Shown: positions 18,258 through 26,365, counted from the first letter of the stretch. The stretch is DNA of 64,000 bases from Afipia birgiae 34632 (GCF_000308295.2 NZ_HG326652.1:2880843-2944842); one strand, 5' to 3'. Notes: a model not told the origin generated them from the letters alone. Numbers and translations: made by a program.

Positions 18258-18991
18258 TGTGCTCCCGAGGCTGCGGTCTTGTGCGCGGCATCCGTCAGCT
18301 TTCCGAGAATCTGCAGATAGGCGACAAGCGCGTCCATCTCCGTCAATTCACCGGGGCGGCCATCGAAGGCGCGGACGTTCGTGGCCTCGCCGTATCGCTT
18401 GACTACGCCCTCGGCTCGTGGGGAATCCGGAGCAGCCTGGCCGTATGCATCTGCAGCCGCGTTGGCGATCATCTCGTCCGTGTACGGAACTCCAACCTTG
18501 CGAAGCGCCGCAAGATGTTTGCCGAGATCCTCGTTGCGCAGGGAATTGCGCCCAAGCCATGAGTAATGGGGCATGACCGACTCCGGCACGACGTCGCGAG
18601 GATTGTTGAGATGCGCCACATGCCACTCATCCGAATACTTTCCACCCAGACGCGCGATATCCGGGCCCGTTCGTTTCGAGCCCCAAAGCATCGGGTGATC
18701 GTACTTGGACTCGACCGCAAGCGAGTACGGTCCATAGCGTTCGACTTCGTCACGAAGCGTGCGGATCATCTGGGAGTGGCAGGCGTAGCACCCCTCCCGA
18801 ATGTAGATGTTGCGCCCGGCGACCTCGAGCGGCGTGTAGACGCGCATGTTCGGTGCCTCCTCCACTGTCTGATGGATCGTAAAGAGCGGCGCGATCTCAA
18901 CGGCGCCGCCAATGCTTGCGACGCCGATGATCGCAAGGACGAGGCCGATGGCTTTCTTCTCGAGATTGTAGTGCAGACCAAAGAAACTCAT
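18254..18991 (-). CDS. ccoO: CcoO/FixO, monoheme cytochrome c subunit
   Basis: 245 residues. N-terminal membrane helix (A-I-G-L-V-L-A-I-I-G-V-A-S-I-G-G), then the heme motif C-Y-A-C-H-S-Q-M-I-R near residue 71 and an axial Met in P-E-S-V-M-P-H-Y. Length and order are standard. One base separates it from ccoN. Confidence 0.96.
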   Translation of the reverse strand: MSFFGLHYNLEKKAIGLVLAIIGVASIGGAVEIAPLFTIHQTVEEAPNMRVYTPLEVAGRNIYIREGCYACHSQMIRTLRDEVERYGPYSLAVESKYDHPMLWGSKRTGPDIARLGGKYSDEWHVAHLNNPRDVVPESVMPHYSWLGRNSLRNEDLGKHLAALRKVGVPYTDEMIANAAADAYGQAAPDSPRAEGVVKRYGEATNVRAFDGRPGELTEMDALVAYLQILGKLTDAAHKTAASGAQ

Positions 18992-18992
18992 G

Positions 18993-20651
18993 TCATTCTC
19001 CTGGCTGCAGAACCGGAGTGGCCACGGGACGCGGCACCGGACGATCCATGGCGCGCTCCTCCTCCGGCTGATCCGCCGTGCGAATGGTCATCCAGATGTT
19101 GTAGCTGCCGATCAACGCACCGATCAAAAACATGAGGCCGCCGATCGCGCGCGCGATGTAATAGGGATGCATCGCCGTGACTGTTTCAGTGAACGAATAG
19201 GCGAGCGTGCCGCTGTCATTGTAGGTCCGCCACATCAACCCTTGGATGATGCCGGAATTCCACATCGCAAAGACGTAGACGAGCGTTCCGCCAAGCGCGA
19301 GCCAGAAGTGCGCCTCGACCAGCCGTGACGAATACATCTGTTGCCGCTTCCATAGCCACGGCACGGAGGCATAGATCGATCCGAACGTGATCATCGCGAC
19401 CCAGCCAAGCGCGCCCGCATGCACGTGCCCGACGGTCCAGTCCGTATAGTGCGACAGCGAGTTCACCGAGCGGATCGCCATGAACGAGCCTTCAAACGTG
19501 GAGAGCCCGTAGAACACCGCCGCCATCATCATGAAACGCAGCGTTGCGTCGTCGCGCACCTTCTGCCAGGCGCCGTTCAGCGTCAGCAACGCATTCCCTG
19601 CGGACGCCCACGACGGAACGAGGAGCATCACCGAGAAGGTCACGCCGAGCGTCTGAACCCAGTGCGGCAACGCCGTATAGTGCAAGTGGTGCGAACCCGC
19701 CCACATGTACATAAAGGTGATGCCCCAGAAACTGATGATGGACAGGCGGTAGGAAAAAATCGGGCGCCCGGCGCGGATCGGCAAGTAGTAGTACATCATG
19801 CCCAGAAAGCCGGACGTCAGGAAGAAAGCCACGGCGTTGTGGCCGTACCACCACTGCGTCATCGCATCCTGAACACCGGAAAAAGCCGAATAGCTCTTGG
19901 CGTGTCCGAGCGACACGGGCACGGCGAGGTTATTGACGATGTGCAGGATGGCGACGACTAGGATGAAGGCCATGTAGTACCAGTTGGAGACGTAGATGTG
20001 CGGCTCCTTGCGGCGGGCCAGCGTGCGTAGGTAGATCACGAAGTAGACGACCCAAACGATCACCAGCCAGATGTCCGCATACCACTCCGGCTCCGCGTAT
20101 TCCTTCGACTGCGTGACACCCATGAGGTAGCCGGACGCAGCGATCACGCAGAACAAGTTGTATCCAAGCAGAACGAACCAGGGGCTTATCTGATCGGGCA
20201 ATCGCGCCCGCGAGGTCCGCTGGAGAACGTAGAACGAGGTCGCGATCAGGGCGTTGCCGCCAAAGCCGAAAATCACACCCGATGTGTGGACGGGGCGCAG
20301 CCGCCCGAAGCTCGACCACGCGGCATCGAATGTCAGGTCGGGATAGGCGAGCTGCCAGGCGACCCAGTCGCCGACGAACATGCCGACGACGGCCCACACC
20401 ATCGCAAGTACAATTCCGACCTTGGTGGGATCGTCGTAGTAGCGCTCGAGCCGATCCAATGACGGCTCCGGATCGTAATAACGCGAAATGACGAGAAAGA
20501 TGCCTGCCAGCGCAGCGATCATGACGATGGCGCCATGAACGCCCAATGGATCATCGTGTCCGACGACTGCCATAGCGAGGCCGCCCACTGCCAAAAGCAG
20601 AAACAGAACGAGGGCGTTCTGACGCTCGGACTTTGTTAGCTGGGCAATCAT
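18993..20651 (-). CDS. ccoN: CcoN/FixN, catalytic subunit of cbb3 cytochrome oxidase
   Basis: 552 residues with twelve membrane helices. Heme and CuB ligands are seen: low-spin heme His in R-L-R-P-V-H-T-S-G, CuB His with the cross-linked Tyr region W-W-Y-G-H-N-A-V, H-H in A-G-S-H-H-L-H-Y-T, and V-G-H-V-H-A-G-A for the high-spin heme. cbb3 oxidase reduces O2 at nanomolar concentrations, giving respiration as oxygen runs out. First gene of the operon, with a FixK/FNR-type box about 80 bases upstream. Confidence 0.97.
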   Translation of the reverse strand: MIAQLTKSERQNALVLFLLLAVGGLAMAVVGHDDPLGVHGAIVMIAALAGIFLVISRYYDPEPSLDRLERYYDDPTKVGIVLAMVWAVVGMFVGDWVAWQLAYPDLTFDAAWSSFGRLRPVHTSGVIFGFGGNALIATSFYVLQRTSRARLPDQISPWFVLLGYNLFCVIAASGYLMGVTQSKEYAEPEWYADIWLVIVWVVYFVIYLRTLARRKEPHIYVSNWYYMAFILVVAILHIVNNLAVPVSLGHAKSYSAFSGVQDAMTQWWYGHNAVAFFLTSGFLGMMYYYLPIRAGRPIFSYRLSIISFWGITFMYMWAGSHHLHYTALPHWVQTLGVTFSVMLLVPSWASAGNALLTLNGAWQKVRDDATLRFMMMAAVFYGLSTFEGSFMAIRSVNSLSHYTDWTVGHVHAGALGWVAMITFGSIYASVPWLWKRQQMYSSRLVEAHFWLALGGTLVYVFAMWNSGIIQGLMWRTYNDSGTLAYSFTETVTAMHPYYIARAIGGLMFLIGALIGSYNIWMTIRTADQPEEERAMDRPVPRPVATPVLQPGE

Positions 20652-20724
20652 CTATCTATCCTGATCATGAGGAAGCGGAATCGTCGCGGCGAAGACGGGA
20701 TACCGGAAACAAAGCAGCTGCCTT

Positions 20725-20738
20725 TTGCTTAAACGCAA
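20725..20738 (-). promoter_or_regulatory. FixK/FNR-type box upstream of ccoN
   Basis: TTGCTTAAACGCAA, fitting TTGC-N6-GCAA. Centre is 80 bases before the ccoN ATG, a normal place for a class II activator site plus leader. The same sites control fixNOQP in Bradyrhizobium. Confidence 0.65.
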
Positions 20739-20836
20739 CGAACCAAACGGCGCAACTGGAGAAGTGCTGATCTGTCATCTCCCACTCGTTCCTGCGCATT
20801 GCGGACCAGCAGCAGGACATATCTCTGCGCGCGCTG

Positions 20837-22024
20837 TCACTTCGCCGCACTCATAAGCGCGCGGCCGAAGTAAACTACGAAGCCGAGAAATGCCGTCGCC
20901 CATGCAAAGGCGGCTAGATGCAGCAACTGGCCGCTCCAGGCTGGGACCATGACCGCGCAGATGCGAGCAAGCGCCGCAATCACAATAGCGGCATAAATTC
21001 CCTGCGTTGAGAGCGAGGCCGTCAGCCGCTGGCCGGTATGACCAAGGCTTGCACGTGTCATCACCGCCAATGTCATGACTCCGGCGGCTCCCGCCATCCA
21101 CGCGTGGATGCCAGCACTTGCGGGAACGAAACTGAAGGCAGATGCCGCAGACAGTAAAAAGCCAGCCGGAATGAAAGCGTATCCGACGTGTAGGACGAGG
21201 ACGAGGCGCTCCCGGGAAGTGCGGTCACCAGCCCATCGGCCGAGACGAATGACGTGCAGGACTCCTATCAGGGCAAGCAGGATGCCCATCCAGAAGCCAT
21301 CTTGACAGAAAACCCACGCCAGCAGTGCCGCCGCGCTCAGGATGACGATCGCCACGTCGAACCTGGCGAAGGGAGACGGCAAGCGTCCGGGATTTTCGCG
21401 CACCAGCCAGTTGCGTGTGAAACTTGGAATGATTCGGCCACCGATCAGCAGGATCAGCAGGACGACAACGGCAATACCGGCACGAATGCCGTAATCCGCC
21501 GTACCGGCGAAATGTGCCTCTAGGTGGAAAGCGATGTTGCCGAGGAGGAGAAGCGCGACCAGCGCGACAACCTTGAGGTTGCGCCAGTTTCGTCCGACGA
21601 GAATTTCACGTCCGATGGCGGCCGTGATCAGCGCAAGGAAGCTGATATCGATCAGCATGGCTGCGAACCAGCCGATCCCCGCCGAGCATGTCACGGCAAG
21701 CCGTCCGATGATCCAAACGATGACCAGCGCGAGCAACGGCATACCCTGAATAGGCAACCGTCCGGTCCAGTTCGGAATTGCCGTGAACAGAAAGCCGGTG
21801 ATGACCGCCGGCAAATAGCCGTACAGCATTTCGTGCACATGCCAGTCGCGCGGAGCGAAAGTTGTCTGCAGCGTCAACTCCCCCAGAAACACCGGCAGCC
21901 AGGCCAGAACGGCAAGTCCCGCATAAGCCGCGCCGAGCAGGAAAAATGGCCTGAACCCGTAGGATAAAACCGCAGGCCCCTGATAGAGCCGCAGCCGCGG
22001 CACCGGAGTATTTTGGGTTGTCAT
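20837..22024 (-). CDS. nnrS: NnrS family membrane protein (NO-stress heme/copper protein)
   Basis: 395 residues from ATG 22024. Twelve hydrophobic segments; family markers include S-Y-G-F-R-P-F-F-L-L near residue 25, D-W-H-V-H-E-M-L-Y-G near 65, F-L-F-T-A-I-P-N-W-T-G, G-G-R-I-I-P-S-F-T-R-N and M-T-R-A-S-L-G-H-T-G. NnrS protects against NO by limiting dinitrosyl iron complex formation. GAGGAG lies upstream of the chosen ATG. The C-terminal segment (W-A-T-A-F-L-G-F-V-V-Y-F) resembles a stray piece at 41532-41720. Confidence 0.92.
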   Translation of the reverse strand: MTTQNTPVPRLRLYQGPAVLSYGFRPFFLLGAAYAGLAVLAWLPVFLGELTLQTTFAPRDWHVHEMLYGYLPAVITGFLFTAIPNWTGRLPIQGMPLLALVIVWIIGRLAVTCSAGIGWFAAMLIDISFLALITAAIGREILVGRNWRNLKVVALVALLLLGNIAFHLEAHFAGTADYGIRAGIAVVVLLILLIGGRIIPSFTRNWLVRENPGRLPSPFARFDVAIVILSAAALLAWVFCQDGFWMGILLALIGVLHVIRLGRWAGDRTSRERLVLVLHVGYAFIPAGFLLSAASAFSFVPASAGIHAWMAGAAGVMTLAVMTRASLGHTGQRLTASLSTQGIYAAIVIAALARICAVMVPAWSGQLLHLAAFAWATAFLGFVVYFGRALMSAAK

Positions 22025-22155
22025 GTGCTCAACCGCTCCTCGACACCGGATCAGCACGTCTTACATCGCTTCGGTACCCGCGCAATCCGACGAACCGAGC
22101 ATCAACCTGTATGCGACCGATGGCGTCACTAACAAATCTCACGCCGTAAAATTTC

Positions 22156-22401
22156 CTAGCCTTGCTGAAGCCGAATTCGCCAAACATCCGGACCCTGAAC
22201 GAGGTATGTCCATCGGCAGCGCGCTCCATGTTTTGCTTCGAGCTGAAGACGCAGGGGCCTTGGATCATGATCTACCACCAGTTGAAGACTGCTATCCGAA
22301 CCAAGTTGTTCGAATAACTGGAAGATGATCCTGTGACGATGACGCGGATCAATATCCCGCACATTGATCACTCTCTCTGAGGCATGAACGTCTTCAGACA
22401 T
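22156..22401 (-). CDS. Single-domain DUF2249 protein
   Basis: 81 residues from ATG 22401, preceded by AAGGA at good spacing. One DUF2249 domain: V-I-N-V-R-D-I-D-P-R-H-R-H-R-I-I-F ... L-V-V-D-H-D-P-R-P-L-R. The H-D-P-x-P-L segment is the family's best-kept feature. Role unknown; family members cluster with NO-response genes. An NsrR-like site lies 70 bases upstream, and nsrR itself is the next gene back, so NO control is likely. Confidence 0.8.
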   Translation of the reverse strand: MSEDVHASERVINVRDIDPRHRHRIIFQLFEQLGSDSSLQLVVDHDPRPLRLQLEAKHGARCRWTYLVQGPDVWRIRLQQG

Positions 22402-22470
22402 CGCCAATTCCTTCGCTTCACCGATCTGCAAGTCGGTCAAATTGAGCACTACTTCACCAACTGGCTCAAA

Positions 22471-22493
22471 AAGATATACTATAAATGACTCTT
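22471..22493 (-). promoter_or_regulatory. Candidate NsrR operator before DUF2249 gene
   Basis: 23-base imperfect dyad, left arm AAGATATACTA and right arm AAATGACTCTT, around a central T. The outer AAGA/TCTT parts match the NsrR consensus (AAGATGCAT-type arms); the inner part is weak. Confidence 0.4.
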
Positions 22494-22559
22494 ATAAGAA
22501 TTGTCAGCTTATGCAAGTGCCTTCCCGGAAATGGACGATAAATGATGAACAAATATCGA

Positions 22560-22988
22560 TCAGACCGCGGGTTTGATCCCGAAATCCTTAGGGCTAAGAA
22601 TCAGATCGGCCAGCGTATAACCGTCCAACGTTCCGACGAAGGCAGCGAGCGCTTCGTGGAGAGCACCGCGTAGCCGACAGCGTGGCGTGATCAGACATCG
22701 GTTGTCGGCTGTGAAACACTCGACCAAGGCAAAATCCGGCTCCGTGGCCCGTAGGACATCGCCGAGGCGGATCGAATCCGGACGTTTGGCCAATGCAAGA
22801 CCGCCCGATCTCCCCCTAATGGCTTTCAGGTAGCCAGCCCGGGTGAGTTGGTTTGCGACTTTCATGAGATGTGCTCGGGAAATTCCGTACAACCCGGCCG
22901 TTTCCTCAATGGTGATCAAGTTTTCACCACGCATGGCCGCGTACATTAGTACGCGGAGCGCGTAGTCCGAGAAATGTGTCAATCGCAT
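22560..22988 (-). CDS. nsrR: NsrR, NO-sensing Rrf2-family Fe-S repressor
   Basis: 142 residues. Rrf2 fold: winged helix with I-T-I-E-E-T-A-G-L-Y-G-I-S-R-A-H-L-M-K-V recognition region. Three cysteines at 91, 98 and 104 (E-C-F-T-A-D-N-R-C-L-I-T-P-R-C) hold the cluster, and Asp8 (S-D-Y-A-L) is the fourth ligand seen in characterised NsrR. The start R-L-T-H-F-S-D-Y-A is typical of NsrR rather than IscR. NO destroys the [4Fe-4S] cluster and relieves repression. A strong palindrome 58-82 bases upstream suggests autorepression. Confidence 0.92.
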   Translation of the reverse strand: MRLTHFSDYALRVLMYAAMRGENLITIEETAGLYGISRAHLMKVANQLTRAGYLKAIRGRSGGLALAKRPDSIRLGDVLRATEPDFALVECFTADNRCLITPRCRLRGALHEALAAFVGTLDGYTLADLILSPKDFGIKPAV

Positions 22989-23045
22989 CGCAGATTCCGA
23001 GAGTTGCAGGCCATCCAGGACATCTCGAAGAATCCTTCATCCCCC

Positions 23046-23070
23046 AAAAGATGCACAGACATCATCTTTT
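23046..23070 (-). promoter_or_regulatory. NsrR operator before nsrR
   Basis: Perfect 8-base arms AAAAGATG and CATCTTTT separated by nine bases. The inner AAGATGCA matches the known NsrR half-site closely. Best-scoring of the three NsrR-like sites by eye. Confidence 0.6.
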
Positions 23071-23140
23071 GCAAGCTCGCGCCGAAATCATGCTGCCGCG
23101 CCTACTCAACTTGTGACCTCTCAGCGAGAGTGCTCGCGCA

Positions 23141-23608
23141 TCAAAAAGGTCGCGCACACGGACGCTGAAGCCGCCGCGTCATATCGATGCTCACAACAAT
23201 CAGCGCACCGAGCGTGGCAAGCTCGAGCAGAATATAGAGACTGTGCCGGTTCGAGGCTGGCGGCTGCTGCCCCGCGATGATCAATCCGACGCGCTGATCC
23301 AACAGCGGCAACAACCAGAACGTCTCCACGGCAACCACGAGGCAAACCGCGATGACCATCATGGCGCTTAATCGCGCACGCGCCCCGAATACCATCAGGA
23401 GCACCGTCGCAGCAAGCAGCCACTCCAACTTGTTGAAAACCGCAAACGTATGTCGACCGACATCAAGCGCCACGCTCAGCGAAAGACTGGGCGCCAGAAA
23501 TTTTGCAGGGGTGGCGAGAAACGACACGCCGAGCAGCAAACCAGCCCATACAGCTGCGACGGCGAAAAGGCCGACTGCCCATCTCCACCCGTCTGCGGCC
23601 CCATCCAT
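23141..23608 (-). CDS. Small membrane protein, function unknown
   Basis: 155 residues from ATG 23608 (CGGAGAA upstream). Four membrane segments: W-A-V-G-L-F-A-V-A-A-V-W-A-G-L-L-L-G, L-E-W-L-L-A-A-T-V-L-L, M-M-V-I-A-V-C-L-V-V-A and Y-I-L-L-E-L-A-T-L-G-A-L. The pattern S-F-x-x-T-P-x-K-F and D-x-R-V-x-x-I-I-x-G resembles DUF4149-like proteins that occur next to Rrf2 regulators in denitrifiers. It lies between nsrR and a divergent DUF6522 gene that share an NsrR-like operator. Confidence 0.7.
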   Translation of the reverse strand: MDGAADGWRWAVGLFAVAAVWAGLLLGVSFLATPAKFLAPSLSLSVALDVGRHTFAVFNKLEWLLAATVLLMVFGARARLSAMMVIAVCLVVAVETFWLLPLLDQRVGLIIAGQQPPASNRHSLYILLELATLGALIVVSIDMTRRLQRPCARPF

Positions 23609-23634
23609 ATCGCGGTTCTCCGTGGTTGAACCAT

Positions 23635-23657
23635 AAGATACATCCACTATATATCTA
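23635..23657. promoter_or_regulatory. NsrR-like operator between divergent genes
   Basis: 23-base dyad with arms AAGATACAT and ATATATCTA (RC TAGATATAT): seven of nine arm positions pair. It sits 27 bases before the membrane-protein start (23608, minus) and 32 bases before the DUF6522 start (23689, plus), so one NsrR dimer could block both promoters. Confidence 0.5.
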
Positions 23658-23688
23658 TAACGTTCAAGCAGCAAGAGAGCGTGTAATC

Positions 23689-24096
23689 ATGCGAAGCAAT
23701 CCTGGGAACGTCGCCCTTCCGACGCCGCCAAACGACCACCGTTCTGCCTCGAATGACGTTCCGGTGGAAACTCGCAGCTCCCATGAACAATCCAACGACA
23801 GATCCGCCAGCAGCCATCACATCGAAATCGAAGACGGCGCCTTTTGTGTCGACAGTTCAACGCTGGGTGGTCTTCTTCATATTCACCCTGCTGACATCCC
23901 CGAACTTATGCGGAAGCGCGCCATTACAACTGCGTGCGAACGCGGTATCGACGATCATGAGGGGCAGTTTCGCTTGAGCTTTTTTTACGGCAACCGGCGC
24001 GGCCGGCTAAGCGTCGATGAATCGGGCCGTATCCTGCAACGCTCGGTCGTTGATTTTGGCGAACGACCGCCGGTCATGCACAAACCACAAAGCTGA
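23689..24096 (+). CDS. DUF6522 family protein
   Basis: 135 residues from ATG 23689; ribosome binding site AAGAGAG. A disordered, polar N terminus (about residues 1-45) precedes a compact domain: I-E-I-E-D-G-A-F-C-V-D ... L-L-H-I-H-P-A-D-I-P-E-L-M-R ... D-D-H-E-G-Q-F-R-L-S-F-F-Y-G-N-R-R-G-R-L ... V-D-F-G. This matches the DUF6522 pattern as I know it (E-G-x-F-R-L-T-F-F). Function unknown. Preceded by an NsrR-like operator, so likely NO-inducible. Confidence 0.7.
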   Translation: MRSNPGNVALPTPPNDHRSASNDVPVETRSSHEQSNDRSASSHHIEIEDGAFCVDSSTLGGLLHIHPADIPELMRKRAITTACERGIDDHEGQFRLSFFYGNRRGRLSVDESGRILQRSVVDFGERPPVMHKPQS

Positions 24097-24100
24097 GCGA

Positions 24101-24235
24101 ATGAAATTCGTGCTCCTTGACGGTGAAGTGCGTGCCTCGCGAAGAGAGAATACCGTCGTCATTGGTCACTCAAGACTATGGTCAGCGGTCATGGCGGCAA
24201 TGATGCTCGTCGCGGTAACGAGCCGACTCGCATAG
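24101..24235 (+). CDS. Possible small protein (44 residues)
   Basis: Starts four bases after the DUF6522 stop with GAGCGA just before ATG 24101. A basic N terminus is followed by a short hydrophobic stretch (W-S-A-V-M-A-A-M-M-L-V-A-V). Could be a one-helix membrane protein, but its end overlaps the MarR gene on the other strand and I have no family match. Confidence 0.25.
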   Translation: MKFVLLDGEVRASRRENTVVIGHSRLWSAVMAAMMLVAVTSRLA

Positions 24236-24716
24236 CCGCTTGGTCGCCACAGGGCACAAGACGTTCCATCATCGACGACAGTTGCTGAAACTCGACGGCG
24301 CTCAGACAATCAAAAAGCGCGTCGTTAACAGGGGCTTGTACACTAACGAGATCGTCGAGCAACCGCCTTCCTTTTGGCGTCACCGTCAGCAGAACGCGAC
24401 GCCTGTCATTCCTGTTGATTCGCTTTTTGACAAGATCCGCCTCAACGAGCTTCGATACTTCGATCGTGACGAAAGCACCCGATAGATGAAGGTGCTCGGC
24501 AATACGGCTGACGCCTACCCCCCTCTCTCCCTGTAGGTAAGCGATCGATATCAGCGTCGTATAGGCGATACCCGAAATTCCCAACCGTTCGCTAAAACCC
24601 GCGCGGCACTGGCTCACGCGCGCGCTGAATGCCAGAAAATCAAGAATACATTTGCGAAAGAGCGCGTCGCTTCCTCCCGGCATCAGTTCTGGTTTTGTCA
24701 CCGTCAGTCGCGGCAC
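24189..24716 (-). CDS. MarR-family transcriptional regulator
   Basis: 175 residues. Winged helix with G-V-S-R-I-A-E-H-L-H-L-S-G-A-F-V-T (recognition) and the MarR wing K-K-R-I-N-R-N-D-R-R-R-V-L-L-T-V-T-P-K-G (about residues 95-115). Ligand unknown. Its translation probably starts at GTG 24716, giving an unusual 25-residue extension before the domain; a later start is possible. No obvious target gene beside it apart from the DUF6522 group, which it faces. Confidence 0.82.
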   Translation of the reverse strand: MPRLTVTKPELMPGGSDALFRKCILDFLAFSARVSQCRAGFSERLGISGIAYTTLISIAYLQGERGVGVSRIAEHLHLSGAFVTIEVSKLVEADLVKKRINRNDRRRVLLTVTPKGRRLLDDLVSVQAPVNDALFDCLSAVEFQQLSSMMERLVPCGDQAAMRVGSLPRRASLPP

Positions 24717-24915
24717 AGCCGTTAACTCCCCAAGCTGTAATTCGCATTCTGTTTGACATTGAAGAATGCTGCCGTCTTTCCGACAATGCGCAATCGCGCT
24801 CGCCGTCGACCGGCATGAAAACCTCGTCTCGTCAAGCGGCAGTATGCCGGATCAGGATGCGAGGTCTTTGAGCGGAATCAATCTCTTCTCAAAATTTCCG
24901 ATGTCGGACAATTCA

Positions 24916-25668
24916 TCACGTCCATGCCAGAGCTTCTGCGCGCGCCAGATTCAGCAAGCGAAATCCCTTCGGAACGTTGGTGATAACTTTCTCCCGCTCA
25001 AGCTGGGTGAATGTGCGGCTCACCGTTTCAATTGTCAGGCCAAGAAAGTCCGCAATGTCCCGGCGCTTCATGGGCAATGGCAAGGTTTTCGGCTCCTCCC
25101 CAAGCCGTGCGAGCCGGTCGCGCCAGCCAATGAGAAACAACGCTACCTTCTGCTCCGCCGAACGGCTACTGAGCAGAAGCATCTGGTTACGGGCCAGATG
25201 AAGCTCACGCACCTCGAACTCATTCATTCGGCGCAACATATTTGGTTTGGCTTCAGCGAAGCGCGAGAACCCTTCCTTGGAAAACCGGCAGGCGACAATC
25301 GGTGTAATCGCATCGGCCGAGAAACTGTAGCGACCGGAAAGTGTCGTTCCCAAAAAGTCTCCGGGCAATGCAAACCCGACGATATGGCGTCGTCCGTCGG
25401 GCAACAGTCTATACAAACGCGCGACGCCTTGCGTGAGGCTATAGACCCTGCTGGCGCTCTCATCTTCCGAAAACAAGGACTCCTTCGATGCGAAGCGGGT
25501 CTCCTTACCTAGCTTTTCAAGATCGTGAAGTTCGACTGAGTCGAGCGCTGCGCACAAGCTGAGCGCGCGCGCCCGGCAATGCAAACACCGGCGCGGAAAG
25601 TCACCGGACAATCGCGGAAGGGCCGACTGCGGCATGAGGCTGTTCCAGGATGGATGCTTGACCCGCAT
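24916..25668 (-). CDS. FNR-type oxygen-sensing regulator (FnrN/FixK1-like)
   Basis: 250 residues. Cysteines at 28, 31 and 39 (R-R-C-L-H-C-R-A-R-A-L-S-L-C) plus Cys127 (P-I-V-A-C-R-F) match the four [4Fe-4S] ligands of FNR. Sensor domain G-F-A-L-P-G-D-F near 100, dimer helix about 150-175, helix-turn-helix R-R-D-I-A-D-F-L-G-L-T-I-E-T-V-S-R near 205. The E-x-x-S-R recognition residues predict binding to TTGAT-N4-ATCAA. Its own upstream region carries such a perfect box, so autoregulation is likely. It is the best candidate for the protein that reads most of the boxes in this window. Confidence 0.92.
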   Translation of the reverse strand: MRVKHPSWNSLMPQSALPRLSGDFPRRCLHCRARALSLCAALDSVELHDLEKLGKETRFASKESLFSEDESASRVYSLTQGVARLYRLLPDGRRHIVGFALPGDFLGTTLSGRYSFSADAITPIVACRFSKEGFSRFAEAKPNMLRRMNEFEVRELHLARNQMLLLSSRSAEQKVALFLIGWRDRLARLGEEPKTLPLPMKRRDIADFLGLTIETVSRTFTQLEREKVITNVPKGFRLLNLARAEALAWT

Positions 25669-25760
25669 TCCGGCACTCCCCCAGTTCCCCTAACCAACAG
25701 CTAACTATACCTAAGACAAGACTGGATTGTCGCATTATCTGTGAATTCTCAGTCTCTTAA

Positions 25761-25774
25761 TTGATCCAGATCAA
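25761..25774. promoter_or_regulatory. Perfect FNR box in fnr/DUF6455 divergent region
   Basis: TTGATCCAGATCAA, an exact match to the FNR consensus. Centre 99 bases before the FNR ATG (25668) and 136 before the DUF6455 start. More likely serves the fnr gene because the other gene has a nearer box. Confidence 0.75.
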
Positions 25775-25838
25775 TCCATATGACATCACGGTGCGATACT
25801 CGCGTGCGAAATTCTCCGCGATTTTCTGACATTCTAGT

Positions 25839-25852
25839 TTGCGCCAAATCAA
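25839..25852 (+). promoter_or_regulatory. FNR/FixK-type box upstream of DUF6455 gene
   Basis: TTGCGCCAAATCAA. Centre is 58 bases before ATG 25904, fitting a -41.5 activator site with a 17-base leader. Confidence 0.6.
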
Positions 25853-25903
25853 AGTTCGTAAGTCCTTTGCATGCCATAGTTATACGAAACTGGAGGATGG
25901 CCA

Positions 25904-26332
25904 ATGGCTTATGATTTCGCTGAGACTCTGAGGCGGCGGCTTTCCCGTTGGATAGCTGTGCGTGAGCTTAGATCCCTCGATAGGATTCAGCGGGGCGAGT
26001 TGGCGCGGGATATTGGGCTACCCGAAGATGTCTTGGGGCGACTTATTGCACGCGGCGGCCGTACCGACGATCAATCACGACGTCTTATGTATGCGCTTGA
26101 ACTCGATATGAATAAAGTCAGATCATTTGATAGCGGCGTGGCTCGCGACATAAATGTCGTTTGTTCCGAATGCTTGGTGACAAGCCAATGCCAACGTGAA
26201 CTTGCCGCAGGCACTGCGCGAAAGAACTATCAGGAGTATTGTCCCAATGCCGAGACATTCGATGCTCTTCGGCAGGAGTTAGGGCGCAGCCGGAGACAGG
26301 ATCGAACAACCGGAACCAATCAGTCAATTTGA
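25904..26332 (+). CDS. DUF6455 protein with Cys-rich motif; last codons altered by IS insertion
   Basis: 142 residues. The N-terminal half has E-L-A-R-D-I-G-L-P-E-D-V-L-G-R-L, and the C-terminal half four cysteines in V-V-C-S-E-C-L-V-T-S-Q-C ... Y-Q-E-Y-C-P-N-A, the DUF6455 pattern. The cysteines could bind a metal or an Fe-S cluster; function is unknown. The IS3-family element starts exactly at base 26330, and its first three bases TGA act as the stop. Without the element the frame would run on as Ile-Arg-Ser-Ala-stop, so only three residues are lost and the protein is probably intact. Confidence 0.85.
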   Translation: MAYDFAETLRRRLSRWIAVRELRSLDRIQRGELARDIGLPEDVLGRLIARGGRTDDQSRRLMYALELDMNKVRSFDSGVARDINVVCSECLVTSQCQRELAAGTARKNYQEYCPNAETFDALRQELGRSRRQDRTTGTNQSI

Positions 26333-26365
26333 CCTGACGGATATTTTGGACCAGCTGGATAGAGA

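Noticed and set aside
20665..20850. Open frame of 61 codons upstream of ccoN on the minus strand
   Set aside because: It contains the FixK-type box and overlaps the nnrS end; composition is not protein-like and there is no clear ribosome binding site.
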